From NCBI GenBank assembly GCA_035578155.1, contig JAPWDM010000003.1, positions 19,556,916-19,620,915 of the forward strand: DNA of 64,000 nt, in the 5' to 3' direction. The first letter of the stretch is position 1; every line of letters starts with the position of its first letter. A model generated the notes under the pieces. The model was not told the DNA's origin, searched no databases, and saw only the letters and a program-made list of their open reading frames with translations. The stretch comes from Brachynemurus nebulosus. Taxonomy: Eukaryota; Arthropoda; Insecta; Neuroptera; Myrmeleontidae. Shown piece after piece: positions 24,620-36,469 of this stretch. Position numbers and translations under genes: made by a program.

Positions 24620-25500
24620 AATGGGAGAAGTGGGGGGAAAAGTGATGCGGACTCCCTACAAGGTACTTGCTGGATACTAACTGAATACACGTACAAAATT
24701 TCAGCCCTCTAGGTTTCCTTATGGGGTCTCTAGACGTGTTAGAAAACAAGCAAAAAAATTAAGGAAATATTGGCGTAAAAATCGTGGGGGTAAGGGTTAA
24801 AAGTTGAAACCTCCAAAAAACAGTGTCTGGCTATTAGCTTAACCTGTACACCAAATTTCAGCCCTCTAGGTTTATTTGGGGAGATTTTGACCCGAACGAA
24901 ACTGTTAAAAAACAAGAAAAATCATGTTCTTTTGGGTATAAAAATGGTGGAGGTAGGGGTTAAAAGTCGAGACCTCCAAAAGGCACCCCCTTGATACTAA
25001 CTCAATCCGAATACAAAATTTCAGCCCTCTAGGTTTATTCGGGTGACCTGTGCGAGTGGTACAAACTTCGAAAACGTCGAAAATGCATGAAATTGTAGCT
25101 TAAAAATGAGGGGGCTGGGGGTAAAATATTAAAACCTTCAAAAAGCACAATCTAGGTACGAACTTTATCAGCACACCAAATTTCAACCCTCTACGTTAGT
25201 TCTGGGGGGCTGGGGGCCTGTTAGATCCAGCGAAAATCGTTTTTCCCCCCTCTACTCCCACCATATCATCCTAGGAAGCTGAATTTTGGATATGTTGTAG
25301 ATAATTGACCGAAACATTATTTAAAACCGGTTTGGAAAAGTTTTATTGCTTTTCCGCCCCCCACCACCCCCTTAAAGGTCGGGTCAGAAAAAAAATTTGC
25401 CCAAAATTTGACCCCACTTTGATAGTATGAGGTGCCTCGAAAATGAGCCCCATTTACCAAATTTCATCTCTTAACTTCCATAGGGGGGCCCTACACAAAT
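24620..25500 (+). repeat. ~160-bp tandem array
   Basis: The phrase ACAAAATTTCAGCCCTCTAG and variants occur with start points of the TCAGCCCTCT word at 24701, 24858, 25021 and 25183 (spacings 157, 163, 162), with a more degenerate unit near 25467. Each unit also carries a GGGGGT-rich block and AACCTYCAAAAARCA. G-rich runs make it stand out from the AT background. The array runs into the 25517 TA tract. Confidence 0.75.
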
Positions 25501-25514
25501 TAAAAGGTGGCGGG

Positions 25515-25636
<122 letters not shown>

Positions 25637-25949
25637 CATTTTTTTTCTACATATTCGTGTTCTACGGGTCCGAAAACGGATACCGCCCCTACTCTCGCCT
25701 CTCGCCGTTCTTGTCGTATAGACTGTATAAGTCTAATTTTTTCAAGGAAAAATTCGAATAAATGGGTATAATATAAATCACAACGTTTTAGTAACAAAAC
25801 ACTCTATAACGCAGTGTTAAATTGAACTAATTATTTTTGTCATTTTGAGAAGTAGGTTGTCTATTTTCAAAATATGATAACATTCATAAACCTAAAATAC
25901 CTATATAGTGTATGGTTACAAATTTAGGTGTTGAAAGGAATAATTAAAC

Positions 25950-26980
25950 ACATAATTCCAGACCGTTCTATTCGGAAACCAGTAAAGATGTTGAAAAACC
26001 GACTTCACCAATTTACTAATCATTGTAATTGACGTCAAATAGTAGAAGTTGACGATAGTTCTAGAATATTCTATTCGTTAACTAGCAAAGATATCGAAAA
26101 GCGGATTGCACTACTGGATTAATCATTGAAAAAGATATCAAATATTACATTTTAAATATTGTTCTAGAATATTCTATCCGTCTGCTACTAAAGGAACCAA
26201 AAAACTGACTTCATAGTTGGATTGATCATCGAAAAAGAGTTCAGATAGCGAAACTAGACAACTATTCTACAATATTCTATTCGTAAATTAGCGAATATAT
26301 AGGAAAACCGATTGCACTATTAAATTGGTCATCGAAAAATAAACCATCACCATAATTTAACAAGTGTTCTAGAACATTCTATTCGTCAAATCTAATTGGT
26401 CACCAAGAAAGAAGCCAACGAGCATATTAAGACAAAAGTTCTAGAGGTCGATTGTCGATAACTTTTTTCGTTGCAAATAAAATATTCTGCAACAGTTCTC
26501 CAAAGGTGTTCTTTGATCTGTTTTTCAATCATCAATCCGACGGTGCAATCTGTTTTTCGATTTGTTAGCTGAAGAATAGAATTGTCTCTTGTTTGGTGTT
26601 CAAACCAATGATGCAATCGATTTCTAAATATCTTTGCTAGTTTGAGAACAGAATATTCTGGAACTTTAGTCAAAATATGGTTTTTGTCTCTTTTTTTGTC
26701 ACCAATCCAATGGACCAAACGGTTTTTCAAAATCTCTGCTAGTTGACGCGTAGAATATTCTAGAATTTTTGTCAAATTTCACTATTTAACCTTATCTTGA
26801 ATAGCTAATCAAATGATGAAGTCGGTTTTCTAAGGCCATTGCTGGTTTTCAAATAGAATATTCTAGAATTTTCCTCGATGACTAATTACATAGTGAAATA
26901 GATCTTCGAGATCTGTGTTAGCTTTTGAATAGAATATTGTGGAATCTTTTCTAATGTTCAACTCAGTTATAAAGCGGGTT
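25950..26980. repeat. Inverted array of ~103-bp monomers carrying heat-shock-element-like words
   Basis: In the left arm TTCTAGAATATTCTATTCG or close variants start at 25956 (degenerate), 26059, 26162, 26265 and 26367: spacings 103, 103, 103 and 102, then a weaker unit at 26439 (72). In the right arm the complement GAATAGAATATTCTAGAA or variants start near 26574, 26646, 26748, 26851 and 26927: spacings 72, 102, 103 and 76. The spacing mirrors the left arm, so this is one palindrome of two ~500-bp arms made of tandem units. Each monomer also has AACTAGCAAAGATATCGAAA and CCGATTGCACYATTGGATTG. TTCnnGAAnnTTC is the published heat-shock-factor site consensus. The layout resembles a Foldback-type transposon. 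The minus-strand 127-codon frame at 26392-26775 is periodic because of the repeat. Confidence 0.85.
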
Positions 26981-27203
26981 TTTCGATCGTTTTTAAAATA
27001 AACTTAACAATTTTTACTTTGCGTCGCATCACTTACATTGTATATTATACATATATATTTCGCTGACGTCACTATGTAAAATCGGGGTCCGTACCATTGG
27101 ATATTCACCGTATAAAGTAATTTAAACTATAAAAGTTTATTTTGTACATACGTAATTTCTATGTATTTCCTTATTATTAAATATCATCAACCGACACTGG
27201 TGA

Positions 27204-27256
27204 TTCTCAAATGGAAACACTCACTTCCCCAGTCTCGACGTGTTTCCATTTGAGAA
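27204..27256. repeat. Short perfect hairpin, 17-bp stem
   Basis: TTCTCAAATGGAAACAC (27204-27220) and GTGTTTCCATTTGAGAA (27240-27256) are exact complements around a 19-base loop. It stands just before the LINE fragment; origin unknown. Confidence 0.8.
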
Positions 27257-27274
27257 TAAGTACTGTACAAATAA

Positions 27275-27451
27275 AATAATTTTAGTAACAGAACAGCCTT
27301 TTATGAGAAAACACCGTTGTATGTAGGTTATAAAGCATTTGATAAATTACCAACGGAAATACGTAGGGAAGAGAAATTTGTTCAATTTAAAAACAAATTA
27401 AAAAATTATTTAATTAATTTGGCACCTTATGAAATAAGTGAATGTTTGTAA
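27275..27451 (+). pseudogene. Non-LTR retrotransposon reverse-transcriptase ORF, C-terminal fragment
   Basis: The 58-residue frame ends in TAA at 27449-27451 and reads TAFYEKTPLYVGYKAFDKLP, then TEIRREEKFVQFKNKLKNYL. This matches the usual end of insect LINE ORF2 proteins: a short 'LYxGxKxFNxLPxEIR' phrase, then a basic/hydrophobic stretch of the type FK.xLKxYL, then the stop. The frame is open but preceded by a stop, and upstream polymerase motifs are missing, so it is a 5'-truncated dead copy, as is common for LINE insertions. I cannot name the clade with confidence. Confidence 0.65.
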
Positions 27452-27531
27452 TTTTTGACGTTTGTATACCTTTATTTGGTCATTTCTAATAAATATTATT
27501 ATTATTAAATATTATTATTAGTAAGTACCTA

Positions 27532-27756
27532 TTGGCGACGCAAAGATTCTCACTCGCGCCTCTGGTGAAAAAATTAGAACTAGCATCAAGTAAAAATATA
27601 CGTATACGATTAATGGGTGACATAAAATCTAGTAATCGGCGCATAATTTGTATAGTACATTTTTCTATCGACAATTTAAAGTATACAAAAATTTTTACTT
27701 GATACAGCTTCTAATTTAAAAAACCAGGAGCGCTCACGTAATCTTTGCGTCGCCAA
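27532..27756. mobile_element. TA-flanked MITE with ~70-bp inverted ends
   Basis: The left end TTGGCGACGCAAAGATTCTC and the right end read in reverse (TTGGCGACGCAAAGATTACG) continue through CGCKCCTSTGG, TTAGAA and ATCAAGTAAAAAT. TA stands on both sides (27530-27531 and 27757-27758). The length of 225 bp and the ends fit a Tc1/mariner-type MITE, an inference from the TA duplication. Confidence 0.85.
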
Positions 27757-27758
27757 TA

Positions 27759-28726
27759 TTATTGTTATAGACTTTAAACAACAGTGTGCTATAAAAACTA
27801 TATAATATTGCTAATGTAACCAAAATTCCATAGAATAGAAAATGATTTTGCTGCAGTAATTAAAATAATAATTCGTGGCATATTTTGATAAGTACCTCTG
27901 GGTTCTACCTTCTTTTTTTTAGGTTTATTTAATTTTATTGTATCTCCTTTAAGTACTTAATATATACTACGTATTTAAAATTAAATAACTAGTAGAACAT
28001 ATACGACTTGAACAATCAATATCTGTATTTTTAAAATAGAGCGCGCCTTTATCGACTGGACAATAGTACCATCAATAATGTCTATTCTTAACTACACTAT
28101 AATTTATTATGGATAAGTATATATATAATATATTATTTATATTTCCATTTTCTGCAAGAAGTAACAGAATATTTTTTTTTTATTTAAATAATTTTGTTGC
28201 ATTAACAAAAAATATTTTTTGTTACATTAACAATAATGCACTAGCTACAGTAACTTTTAATCTTTTGTTGTAAACATGTTAATAACTAATAAATGTTTTA
28301 ATCAAACTCTTTTATATATCACAATTATTATTTTTTGTTTTGTTTGGGTAACTATTTATAGCACCGTGAACTATAGAAAATTGTTAGAGCAACTATTTTA
28401 AGTGAATTAAATTTTTTAGTAACAGTAACAGTTTTTTCGATGTATAATTTAGATTTGTATTAGTGGGATAAAATCACTTTTTCTTCCAAAATAAATAAAG
28501 ACAAATATTAGAAAAAAGGAAATTGAAGTAATTTTTTCTCCTAAATAGGGTAAAATACCCGATTGTCGAACGGGCTTATATGTCCGAACAGTTTTGACAT
28601 TTATATCTTAATGAAGTTATTTCTGAAAGAAACCTCTGATAAGAAAAATTATTATTAATAGAGTGATTATTTTTCAATTTAAATTCACCTCACATTTAAT
28701 GCCTCCTCACTTAATTTAAGGAATAC

Positions 28727-28727
<1 letters not shown>
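27759..28727. other. AT-rich stretch with a possible element end
   Basis: At 28548, after a TA, GGGTAAAATACCCGATTGTC, CGAACGGGC and GTCCGAACAG resemble the left edge of the keyword-type elements in this window, but no right end was found. The rest is AT-rich without features. Confidence 0.4.

Positions 28728-28790
<63 letters not shown>
28728..28790. repeat. (TA)n microsatellite, 63 bp
   Basis: Uninterrupted TA alternation after GAATACG. Confidence 0.98.
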
Positions 28791-28793
<3 letters not shown>

Positions 28794-29409
28794 ACAATTT
28801 TTGTTGAATTCGTGAATTTTTAATATGATGGATGATCATTATTCAAAACACATGAGTTATAAATTGTAACATTTTTCACCGAATTTTTAAAGTTATTAGC
28901 ATAATAAAAGTATACAAATAATTGTTATTAGTCCACTTAATAGATTAGGATAGCTAAATTATATTTTGTATGCGTTAAATATTATTTGTAGAAGTTTTTC
29001 TTCTTGGGATCCAAGTCTTAGGGTTGGGTATGCCATTTTGAGAATTATATATTACATATCTATTTTATAAACATTTTTAATTAATTTTTGGGTTTAAAAC
29101 ACTTAACTAACCGTTTTTATAATTTCACCTTAATATTTTATTTATTTCAGAACGTAAAATCAATTGAAAAATAATTAATATTAAATTAAAACTTCGAAAT
29201 TGTTATTTACATATTATCAAATAAAAACGTCAAACATATGTGTTAAATCTGAAAAGACATAACTGTGCACGTGTGTACCGTGTGTACCTTAATATATACT
29301 TAATTTAACTGTTCAACAATGGTATATGGATAAGTCAGAATGTACACAATCTTTTTTAAAACTTCAGTAGATGGCGAAACAAAATACAGTATTTTAGTGG
29401 TTTATTTTA
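28791..29409. other. AT-rich stretch, no gene seen
   Basis: Nothing supportable. Confidence 0.5.
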
Positions 29410-29554
29410 TCGAATATTTAAACTCTTCTGTCATTGTTGCTTTGACGTTCTATGTTTCACAAGGTGTCACTCTGTGATACTCTATGACACAGAGTGACAC
29501 CTTGTAGTGGATAGAGTGTCAAAGTGGCTGGAAGATAATGGTTTAAATATTCGA
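29410..29554. repeat. Long imperfect hairpin with an 18-bp perfect core
   Basis: The core ACAAGGTGTCACTCTGTG (29459-29476) pairs exactly with 29488-29505 around an 11-base loop. Pairing continues outward with mismatches through CTTTGAC, and TCGAATATTTAAAC at the base. Arm length is about 67 bases. The shape resembles a pre-miRNA or MITE-derived hairpin; there is no evidence for expression. Confidence 0.75.
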
Positions 29555-30005
29555 AAGCAGAAGATGGTATGTATTGTATGTCATGTACGTTAAATGCGTG
29601 TTCTTTCTTACGGGTCAGTGTGTTGATTTTTTAAAGGAGGTTAATATATTCTATCCGTTTTTTCATAGACATCAACAAATTATAAAACAAAAACATTAAT
29701 AAATCAAAATTTTTGGGTTATATTTTCTTAAAAACATAGTCATTGGATTAAAAAAACTTGGTTTCATAGTTATTAAGAAAAAAGAAATGGGGTGTTTTGT
29801 TTATTTTTTAATCTTTTTAAGCTACTTTAATGATACAGCTAAAAATAGTGTTCAGTCATCGAGTCTCTTATCCTAACTTTAATAAATACACTAAAATTTG
29901 AAATTTTTTATAGGACTTTCATAAAACGTTTATTACGATCCTGACAGAAACTGAAATTGCAGGAATATGTGTGAAACCATCTCGCATTTCTCTCGGCTTT
30001 ACTAG

Positions 30006-30036
<31 letters not shown>
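30006..30036. repeat. T15-A16 palindromic homopolymer block
   Basis: Fifteen T followed directly by sixteen A. Self-complementary and prone to length change or assembly error. Confidence 0.95.
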
Positions 30037-30687
30037 CAACTTACATTACCTATATGTATATTGAAAACGTATGCACTACATCATGTGTTTATAGACAGTT
30101 AGGCGATTTAATATTTGATATTATTCAAATTGTTTAATTTTACTACGGTATTCTTGATTATTTCAATTCACTTGATGAGTAATATCATCTTAAGTTCACA
30201 AATTCAAAGATATCATCAAATTTGGTATATATTAATAGAAATTTTACTTAAGGTACAAAAATGCCGCTGCAATAGCTTCCGCACATAAAACACTTTTTTA
30301 AATTACCGCACATCTAATTCGTTCAGTTCTTATCCAATTAAGTTCAAATTTTACCTAAGATTTAATAATGAATTTCTTAAGTGAATACCGTAGAATTTTT
30401 TCGATTATCACAGACCTACAAATTTGAATTTTTTTCCTATTTTGACTTCAGTGTTGTTTTATTGGGTTTTGGGACCTCCTAATGATGAATCTGAAATCGG
30501 TTTGTTTCTATCACTTCAAAGTTTTTCACAATACGTACTTATAAAAATCATGTAAAAGCAGGGGTATTTAAGAAAAAAATCAGAAGTAAGAAAGCTACTG
30601 AGTAGCTATAGTATTATTTTTATTTACCGAATAGTTTATGCCAAGGTGACCGTTTTAAAATTCTACTGAGGCTTGTGGAACCTTTGC
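30037..30687. other. AT-rich stretch, no gene seen
   Basis: No frame, repeat or element end that I can support. Confidence 0.45.
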
Positions 30688-31035
30688 TCATTTCCTGCAA
30701 AGTTTCTGTAGAGAGATTTTTTTTTTGTAAACCCGGTATAGATCATCACGCATCATCAGACAGCAGTAATCATCTATCACGTTAATATTCCACTTTCCTC
30801 GACACCTTAGCTCCATTTTTTTTAATGATACCCATGCTACTAATTCTATAGGAGTCCGTTTTCCATCGAAGTTTTCATCTTTCATTAGTTTTCGTATCTC
30901 GTATCCAACAAAAATACCTTCAGGAAATATTTGAATCCATCGCCTTAATTCGCCCATCGCCGTACTTGAATCTAAGCCTTCACAAATTTTTTCATAAGAC
31001 CAAGATTTATGTGTAAAGGAAGTAATAAGATTTTC
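30688..31035 (-). CDS. Unrecognised open frame with protein-like composition
   Basis: The minus-strand frame is open from 31035 to the TGA ending at 30688 (115 residues); the first ATG is at 30957, giving 89 residues. The sequence includes FTHKSWSYEKICEGLDSST, then MGELRRWIQIFPEGIFVGYE, RKLMKDENFDGKRTPIELVA and WNINVIDDYCCLMMRDDLY, ending in a lysine/arginine-rich tail. Composition is balanced (Trp, Cys, Asp, Glu, Gly, Pro all present), unlike the Asn/Ile/Lys/Phe noise frames nearby, so I think it was or is coding. I do not recognise a domain. A stop lies directly upstream in frame, and no convincing acceptor was seen, so it is either a short exon starting at 30957 or the intact end of a decayed transposon gene. 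Confidence 0.45.
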   Translation of the reverse strand, partial: ENLITSFTHKSWSYEKICEGLDSSTAMGELRRWIQIFPEGIFVGYEIRKLMKDENFDGKRTPIELVAWVSLKKMELRCRGKWNINVIDDYCCLMMRDDLYRVYKKKISLQKLCRK

Positions 31036-31039
31036 TCAT

Positions 31040-31981
31040 GTGGGACTAAATTCTATCGAACTATATTTTTACTTCCTGACTGAGTACAAATTAATTTTTG
31101 CTGGCTATTTTTTTCTTCTATAATATTTTGCTCTGTTCTTGCCGTCCTATCCACACAAAAAACATGTATATTATAAATACTTACTTTTTTGTTCTAATAA
31201 CATTGAAAGGATTTCAAGTTTTCACTTCTGTTGGCAGTCCCCATGACTACCTGTGTTGTTTTTCATTCAATTCATAATAGGGCAATGACCAATTACAATC
31301 AGACAAACTTCATTTTATATTCTAATTATAGAGTCTGACTAAACGTAGTACATTGTCTTTAAACTAGATTCCTATCGAAAAAATAATGAAAAAATAAAAA
31401 ATTTATTTCCTCAAAATTCTAGCTTGATGGAATTTTTTGACTATTTTTCCTGTAATTCACACACAAAAATTTAGCAGAAACACTACTTGAATTTCAAAAA
31501 GGAAATTCTGGACTGTAGGACTGCGTTATATATGATATCAATGTACACGATAATGATGTGCTTTAATTCAAGATTACTATTTTATAGAACCTCCCCTTCC
31601 TTGTCAAATTTACAAAAAATCCATTCAGTAAAAAAAGCTTAATCAAAAATATCAAACCCTCGTACATATTCATTCATATTATTATTACAATTAGTTTGAT
31701 TTAAAATTCATATTAATAATTTATCAGTGTCATATTACATCGTTCCACAATTGATTAGGCAACAAGCAATAAATTTCAACAAAAATTTATTTATAAATAT
31801 TTATGACCAAAATTACATAACTAATGTTATGATGGTAAAAAAAAAAAGTTTTCCAAGAGTATGAGACAGGTTGGAAGGGTGACGCGGACATATACATAAT
31901 CATATCATAATGCCACGACCAACTCTCGCTGGGTTCTCCCCCAGAGAGGTCATCGTATACCTTCATTCCCCACACAGATAA

Positions 31982-31982
<1 letters not shown>
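31040..31982. other. AT-rich stretch, no gene seen
   Basis: Nothing supportable before the TA tract. Confidence 0.5.

Positions 31983-32061
<79 letters not shown>
31983..32061. repeat. (TA)n microsatellite, 79 bp
   Basis: Uninterrupted TA alternation. Confidence 0.98.
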
Positions 32062-32064
<3 letters not shown>

Positions 32065-32587
32065 GTCGGTTGGTATCTACCTATGAACAAGAAGAGAGAT
32101 GGAGTCTTTAGTCATAATCGTATTTTATTATATGATGACATAACAATGAATGAATTCCTGTGGGATTCCTTTTCGTGATGGACTCCACACACACAAACTT
32201 CATACAGTGTGCCATTTTTAATGATGTTATTAAAATATGTTTTCATCCAGTGTTATGGAGTAGTTTACAACATTATGTGGATAATGTATCGTATGTCCGA
32301 TTTTCATTATCGGGAAATTAACAATTGGAATCCGATGGTTAGAAGTCTTCAAATTTCTCCAAATTTTTGTTTGTAGGAATTTACAAGTCGTAGTAAGAAT
32401 TAGAATGTTGAAATAATTGGAATTATTATGTTTTTCTTTTGTTTTATGGAAAGCATATATATTTCTGATCGGGAAATTAAATACTTTCTTTTAAGGTAAG
32501 TTAATATTTGAAACGACATTATGTATATGAATCATGTTATATAGTGAACATCAATTAATAAAAAAATGCATATATTATGTATATATT
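32062..32587. other. AT-rich stretch, no gene seen
   Basis: Nothing supportable. Confidence 0.5.
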
Positions 32588-33311
32588 AAGGGGGGAGTTT
32601 AAGTAAAAAAGCAACTTTTTTATTTATGATTATTTTACTTGTTGAATTTTTTTTTTTTCAAATTAGGGAAATTTTTTCTAATTAGGGAGGGAGGGAGAAA
32701 ATTTTGTTTTTGAAACATTTATTACTCTTGCCTGGGGGTTCCCTTGCCGTTTACAAGGAACGCCATATCTCAAAAAGTAATGTATATTTTTTAAATATTT
32801 TTTCATTATTTTATTCGTAAAAGACCTGTCCATAAAGCTGAGTATGGGTTTTAGATAATTTTAAAAATTAACTATAAAATTGTAATTCCAAACTTCTAAA
32901 AATTATAAAACCCAATTTTTTATTAAACAAAAATGTTTAAAAATAGTTACAATTGTTCAAATGGAAAAAGCATACTCCACTTTATGCGCAATATGTTTAC
33001 GAACAAAATTAAAAAAAAATTAAGTCTCTATCTTTTTTAGAACTTGAGATAAGATTTTCCTTGTCGGGAAAAACACAACTTTCGGGAAACGTTAAAAAAC
33101 AAAAATAATAACAAAAGAAGCGGTTTACTCACTGTTTAATAAAACTCTCCAGCCCCATATATTGTCCCCTCTTGTTCCTTTTTCGTGTATGCTATAACCC
33201 ATGTACACACCAAAACTAAATATTACTGATCAAATGGCGAGGGGAAGCGAGCCTTGTCTGCAAAGGAGCAACAACATGGCTGTGGAGCGGCTCACAAATA
33301 AATATTTTTCT
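32588..33311 (-). repeat. ~725-bp dispersed repeat, copy B (inverted to 19041-19773)
   Basis: Read in reverse it follows copy A block by block: TTATTTGTGAGCCGC, TTGTTGCTCCTTTGCAGAC, GATCAGTAATATTTAG, AACATATTGCGCATAAAGTG, CTCAGCTTTATGGACAGG, CAACAAGTAAAATAATCATA. Differences are scattered substitutions and small indels, so both are old. Confidence 0.8.
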
Positions 33312-34076
33312 ATAAATAGTTAGTCGGTTAGTGATTCAATAAAAGGTTAGATAAAAAATTCGCTCTGATTAGAAATTTAAAAAGTTTCTCTTGATTGTTA
33401 TAAGTATCGTTTCGGCAATGTAATTCTATGAAAAAAAAGCTATTTTAGCGTCATCTGAAACATATCAAGTCTCTTAAATAATTTTCTTTTTGACTTGAAT
33501 CATTTCCACATGATTGTTACCCGTACTATCAGCAATTTTTTAGATTGGATAAGGGGGGACTACACCTTATATAGTTTCATATAAATTTCTTTGCAGTCTT
33601 GCTACTTATTATATACAAGCTACCAATTTTATCTTATGCCCACAGGTCCCCTACAGGATGCGGAATCGTTAGATAATCGCCTACTTTGCCTATTTAGAAA
33701 TCCGGACAATTGAAAAACGCGAACAAAACCAACCAAAAACAGGACATACTGTATAAACGTACATAGGTAAGCTTAATATATTTTCATAATAAATGAACTT
33801 TAACGAACATGGTGAATATTTTCATTTCAGTGAGCAACTGAAAGCAAGATCAGTTGGCGAAGGTATACAACAAGCTCAGCTTGTACCATGGAATATTATA
33901 ATTATTTAATGGCGTCTCGTGGACTTGTTACGCTTTTAACTAAACCAGAAAAATATATATTAACCATAAAAATATATTATGTCTCCAGAGAGCTCAATTT
34001 TTTTTACTTCTGTACACTAACGGTATATAAAAATGTTAAATACCATGTTAAAAATGTTAAAATGTATTTATATTTA
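33312..34076. other. AT-rich stretch with one weak exon-like frame
   Basis: At 33831, after a good acceptor (TATTTTCATTTCAG), a 25-codon frame reads EQLKARSVGEGIQQAQLVPW before a TAA at 33907-33909. It looks more protein-like than the AT-rich frames around it, but it is too short to identify. I do not call it a gene. Confidence 0.3.
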
Positions 34077-35000
34077 CACAGTAAAAAAATTTGTGGTCTG
34101 CGTAAAAAAAACCAGTGGTTAAAATTTTTGTGTTAAATAAGTAATACAATCCTGCGTTAATGTAACATTTCGTGTTTGTATTAAATGAAAATATTAACAC
34201 AAATTTCAAGTTAACAGAATAAAAATGTTAATCTGTTTTGAACGGCAAGAAAGTAACACAATATTTGTGTAGAGCAAAAGAATGCTATATGTACCTAACT
34301 TACATTAGAATATATATCTATACTAAAATATATATAATAACAAAGATGAGAATGGTTCTTATTATTAAACAAAACCGAAAAATTATAAGTTTTTTTCAGT
34401 TATTGACGAATATAGTTTTATTAAACGTTTAAAAATGAAACAATTTTCTTACAATTTAAGGATATTTTGTTAGAGTTACAAAAAATCATGTAAGGTTACT
34501 TGAGATTGTATTATATAACATACAATCTCGTAAGCTTACATGATTTTTTTTTTAACTGAATCTGTAACAAAATAGCCTTAAAATGTAAGAGAATTGTTTC
34601 ATTTTTAAACGTTTAATACTATATTCGTCAATAACTGAAAAGACTTATAATTTTTGAGATTTTTTAATAATCAGAACTACTCTCTTCTTTTTTATATTAT
34701 ATTTTGGTACATATATATGGAAACAAATAAAAATTTTTACTAAGGGCTGACTTACTTTGTGTTCTTTGAGTCTCATTTATAATAATATATGAACAAAATC
34801 GTTATAATTTTTGACAACTAACTCTGATAAATCTGAAAAATTAACACAAAATATATGTCCTCTTGTGTGTTAAATCATTGACACAAATCTTGTGTAAAGA
34901 TTACACATTTGCGTTGTGTTAAAATAACACAAAAAATTGAGTGGACCGTTCTGGAATTGTGAAATGTGTTAATTTTAACAAAAATTTTTTCACTGTGTAT
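34077..35000. mobile_element. Foldback-like element with ACACAGTgAAAAAATTT ends
   Basis: The left edge ACACAGTAAAAAAATTTGTG and the right edge AAAAATTTTTTCACTGTGTA are inverted matches. The centre (about 34300-34735) is a palindrome with ~210-base arms: TTATTAAACGTTTAAAAATG, AAACAATTTTCTTACA and GAGATTGTA recur in reverse around 34510. Words TGTGTTAAA / GACACAAA are repeated 4-6 times near the right end. A partial inverted copy is at 36470-37208. The CACAGTG start recalls the RAG/Transib heptamer, but no 5-bp duplication was found, so that assignment is only a possibility. Confidence 0.65.
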
Positions 35001-35386
35001 GGAACAAATTTTTTATAATTTATTATCAGATTAACTGACTATATCAACCCACGTGACTCGGTTTACTGTTTAGTATACCGTAGTTTCCAAGTGCTGAATA
35101 CTAGAACTATCAAAATATTATTTTATTTATTATTATTTAAGTACCTAGTTTTTTATGTAAGAGTTTTATCTGTGTAATAAAAAAGTTCTTGGATTCAGAA
35201 TTCTTTTTTACTTTTGTATGGTGAAAATTTTACAAAAAACTACCCTTTTACGAAATCCTAGCCTATAATTACCATAAAAATAACATTTTGACAGTAGGGA
35301 ATTAAAATTCCTCCTACTTGAGATAGGACTGATGTTTGTCTTAGATTGTCATTTCTTATTTAATAATATTCTTAAGTGATATTGTT

Positions 35387-35590
35387 AAGTCAGCCGAGTG
35401 GTCTAGCCTGTTTAATCACTGGCACTTTGGTTGGTAAAATAAATATTCGAATCTCGTTATCAGCTATGCCCAAGAAGGTTTTCTGTAATTTTCCATTCTT
35501 TTAAGAAGACGGCTGCAGACGCGTACCTTCCAAGTCGTAGCTTCTAACTACTTTATTTTAGCCTTCCACACACATCATAATAACGTAATA
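35387..35590 (+). repeat. tRNA-like SINE candidate
   Basis: Begins GTCAGCCGAGTGGTCTAG, close to the A box of a class II (Leu/Ser) tRNA, and has ATATTCGAATCTCG at 35443-35456, close to a B box, with about 50 bases between them. The tRNA cloverleaf cannot close properly (no matching acceptor stem), so this is not a functional tRNA. Following GC-balanced sequence (AAGACGGCTGCAGACGCG) is typical of a SINE body. Target duplications were not identified. Confidence 0.5.
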
Positions 35591-36469
35591 ATATGATTTG
35601 TTTCAATAAAGTAAAAAAAGAATAATGATGTGGGTAACGTCTGCTATAAACCGTAAACCTGAAAAACGGACGTTAAACCTCATTAATATTATTATTAGGT
35701 GTTACTGCTTAATATGAACGGTATCATCTATAGTTCTATACTATTCTTAAAAGTTGCTACTAATCTGAAAGAGAGTATCAGAATACCATATTACCAGCAA
35801 TAAATCATCAATGTATATTGATTTTTCACTTTAATTGAACAAAGATATTCGAATCTTGACAACTTTAAGAGGGGCATCAAGCCATTCCTAACCTTTCTTT
35901 GTAAAATTTTATATTTAACAAGTTTAAAGACGACAAAAAAATGTAATAAATAGTAAGACAGGAGCCACTTCAAAATCAATTTGGTAACAACTTAACAAGA
36001 TAAAATATGGTGGGGTTGCAACAAATGGTAACGAGAGCCTGAAGGGTTTACAATGGGTTGAAAAATCATATTAAAAACCTATATTTTTCGAAATTTGTTA
36101 AATTTACACACCAAGATAGTTTCAGGCTTTAATTATTATTAGATAATTAATGTCTGTGAAACAAATAAATGTCCTTTTTAATTTCTGTTAAACGTGATTT
36201 GAAATTTTTTTTAATAATAGCCTTTGGATAAATTTCATTTCTATTCATTTTTGTAAAAATAGTGATAAATTTTAAATTTTTTCTGTACTTATTGTACGAA
36301 TAATAAATCCTATTTTAAAATAGATGTTGTTTTATATAATTAGTTTGAAACTATCCCACATTTTGAAAATTTTAATAAAAAATTTTAAATAAACCTTTTA
36401 TTTAATTTTTGTTTTGTGTGATATGAAACTCAGTTTAGTTTTCATTAAAATACAAGGTATGCAAGACAT
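35591..36469. other. AT-rich stretch, no gene seen
   Basis: Nothing supportable. Confidence 0.5.

Noticed and set aside
26392..26775. 127-codon minus-strand open frame with repeating ILEYS.. peptides
   Set aside because: The periodic peptide is the translation of the ~102/103-bp tandem monomers; no independent coding sign.
35387..35590. Possible functional tRNA gene
   Set aside because: A and B boxes are recognisable but degenerate and there is no acceptor stem pairing; better read as a SINE.
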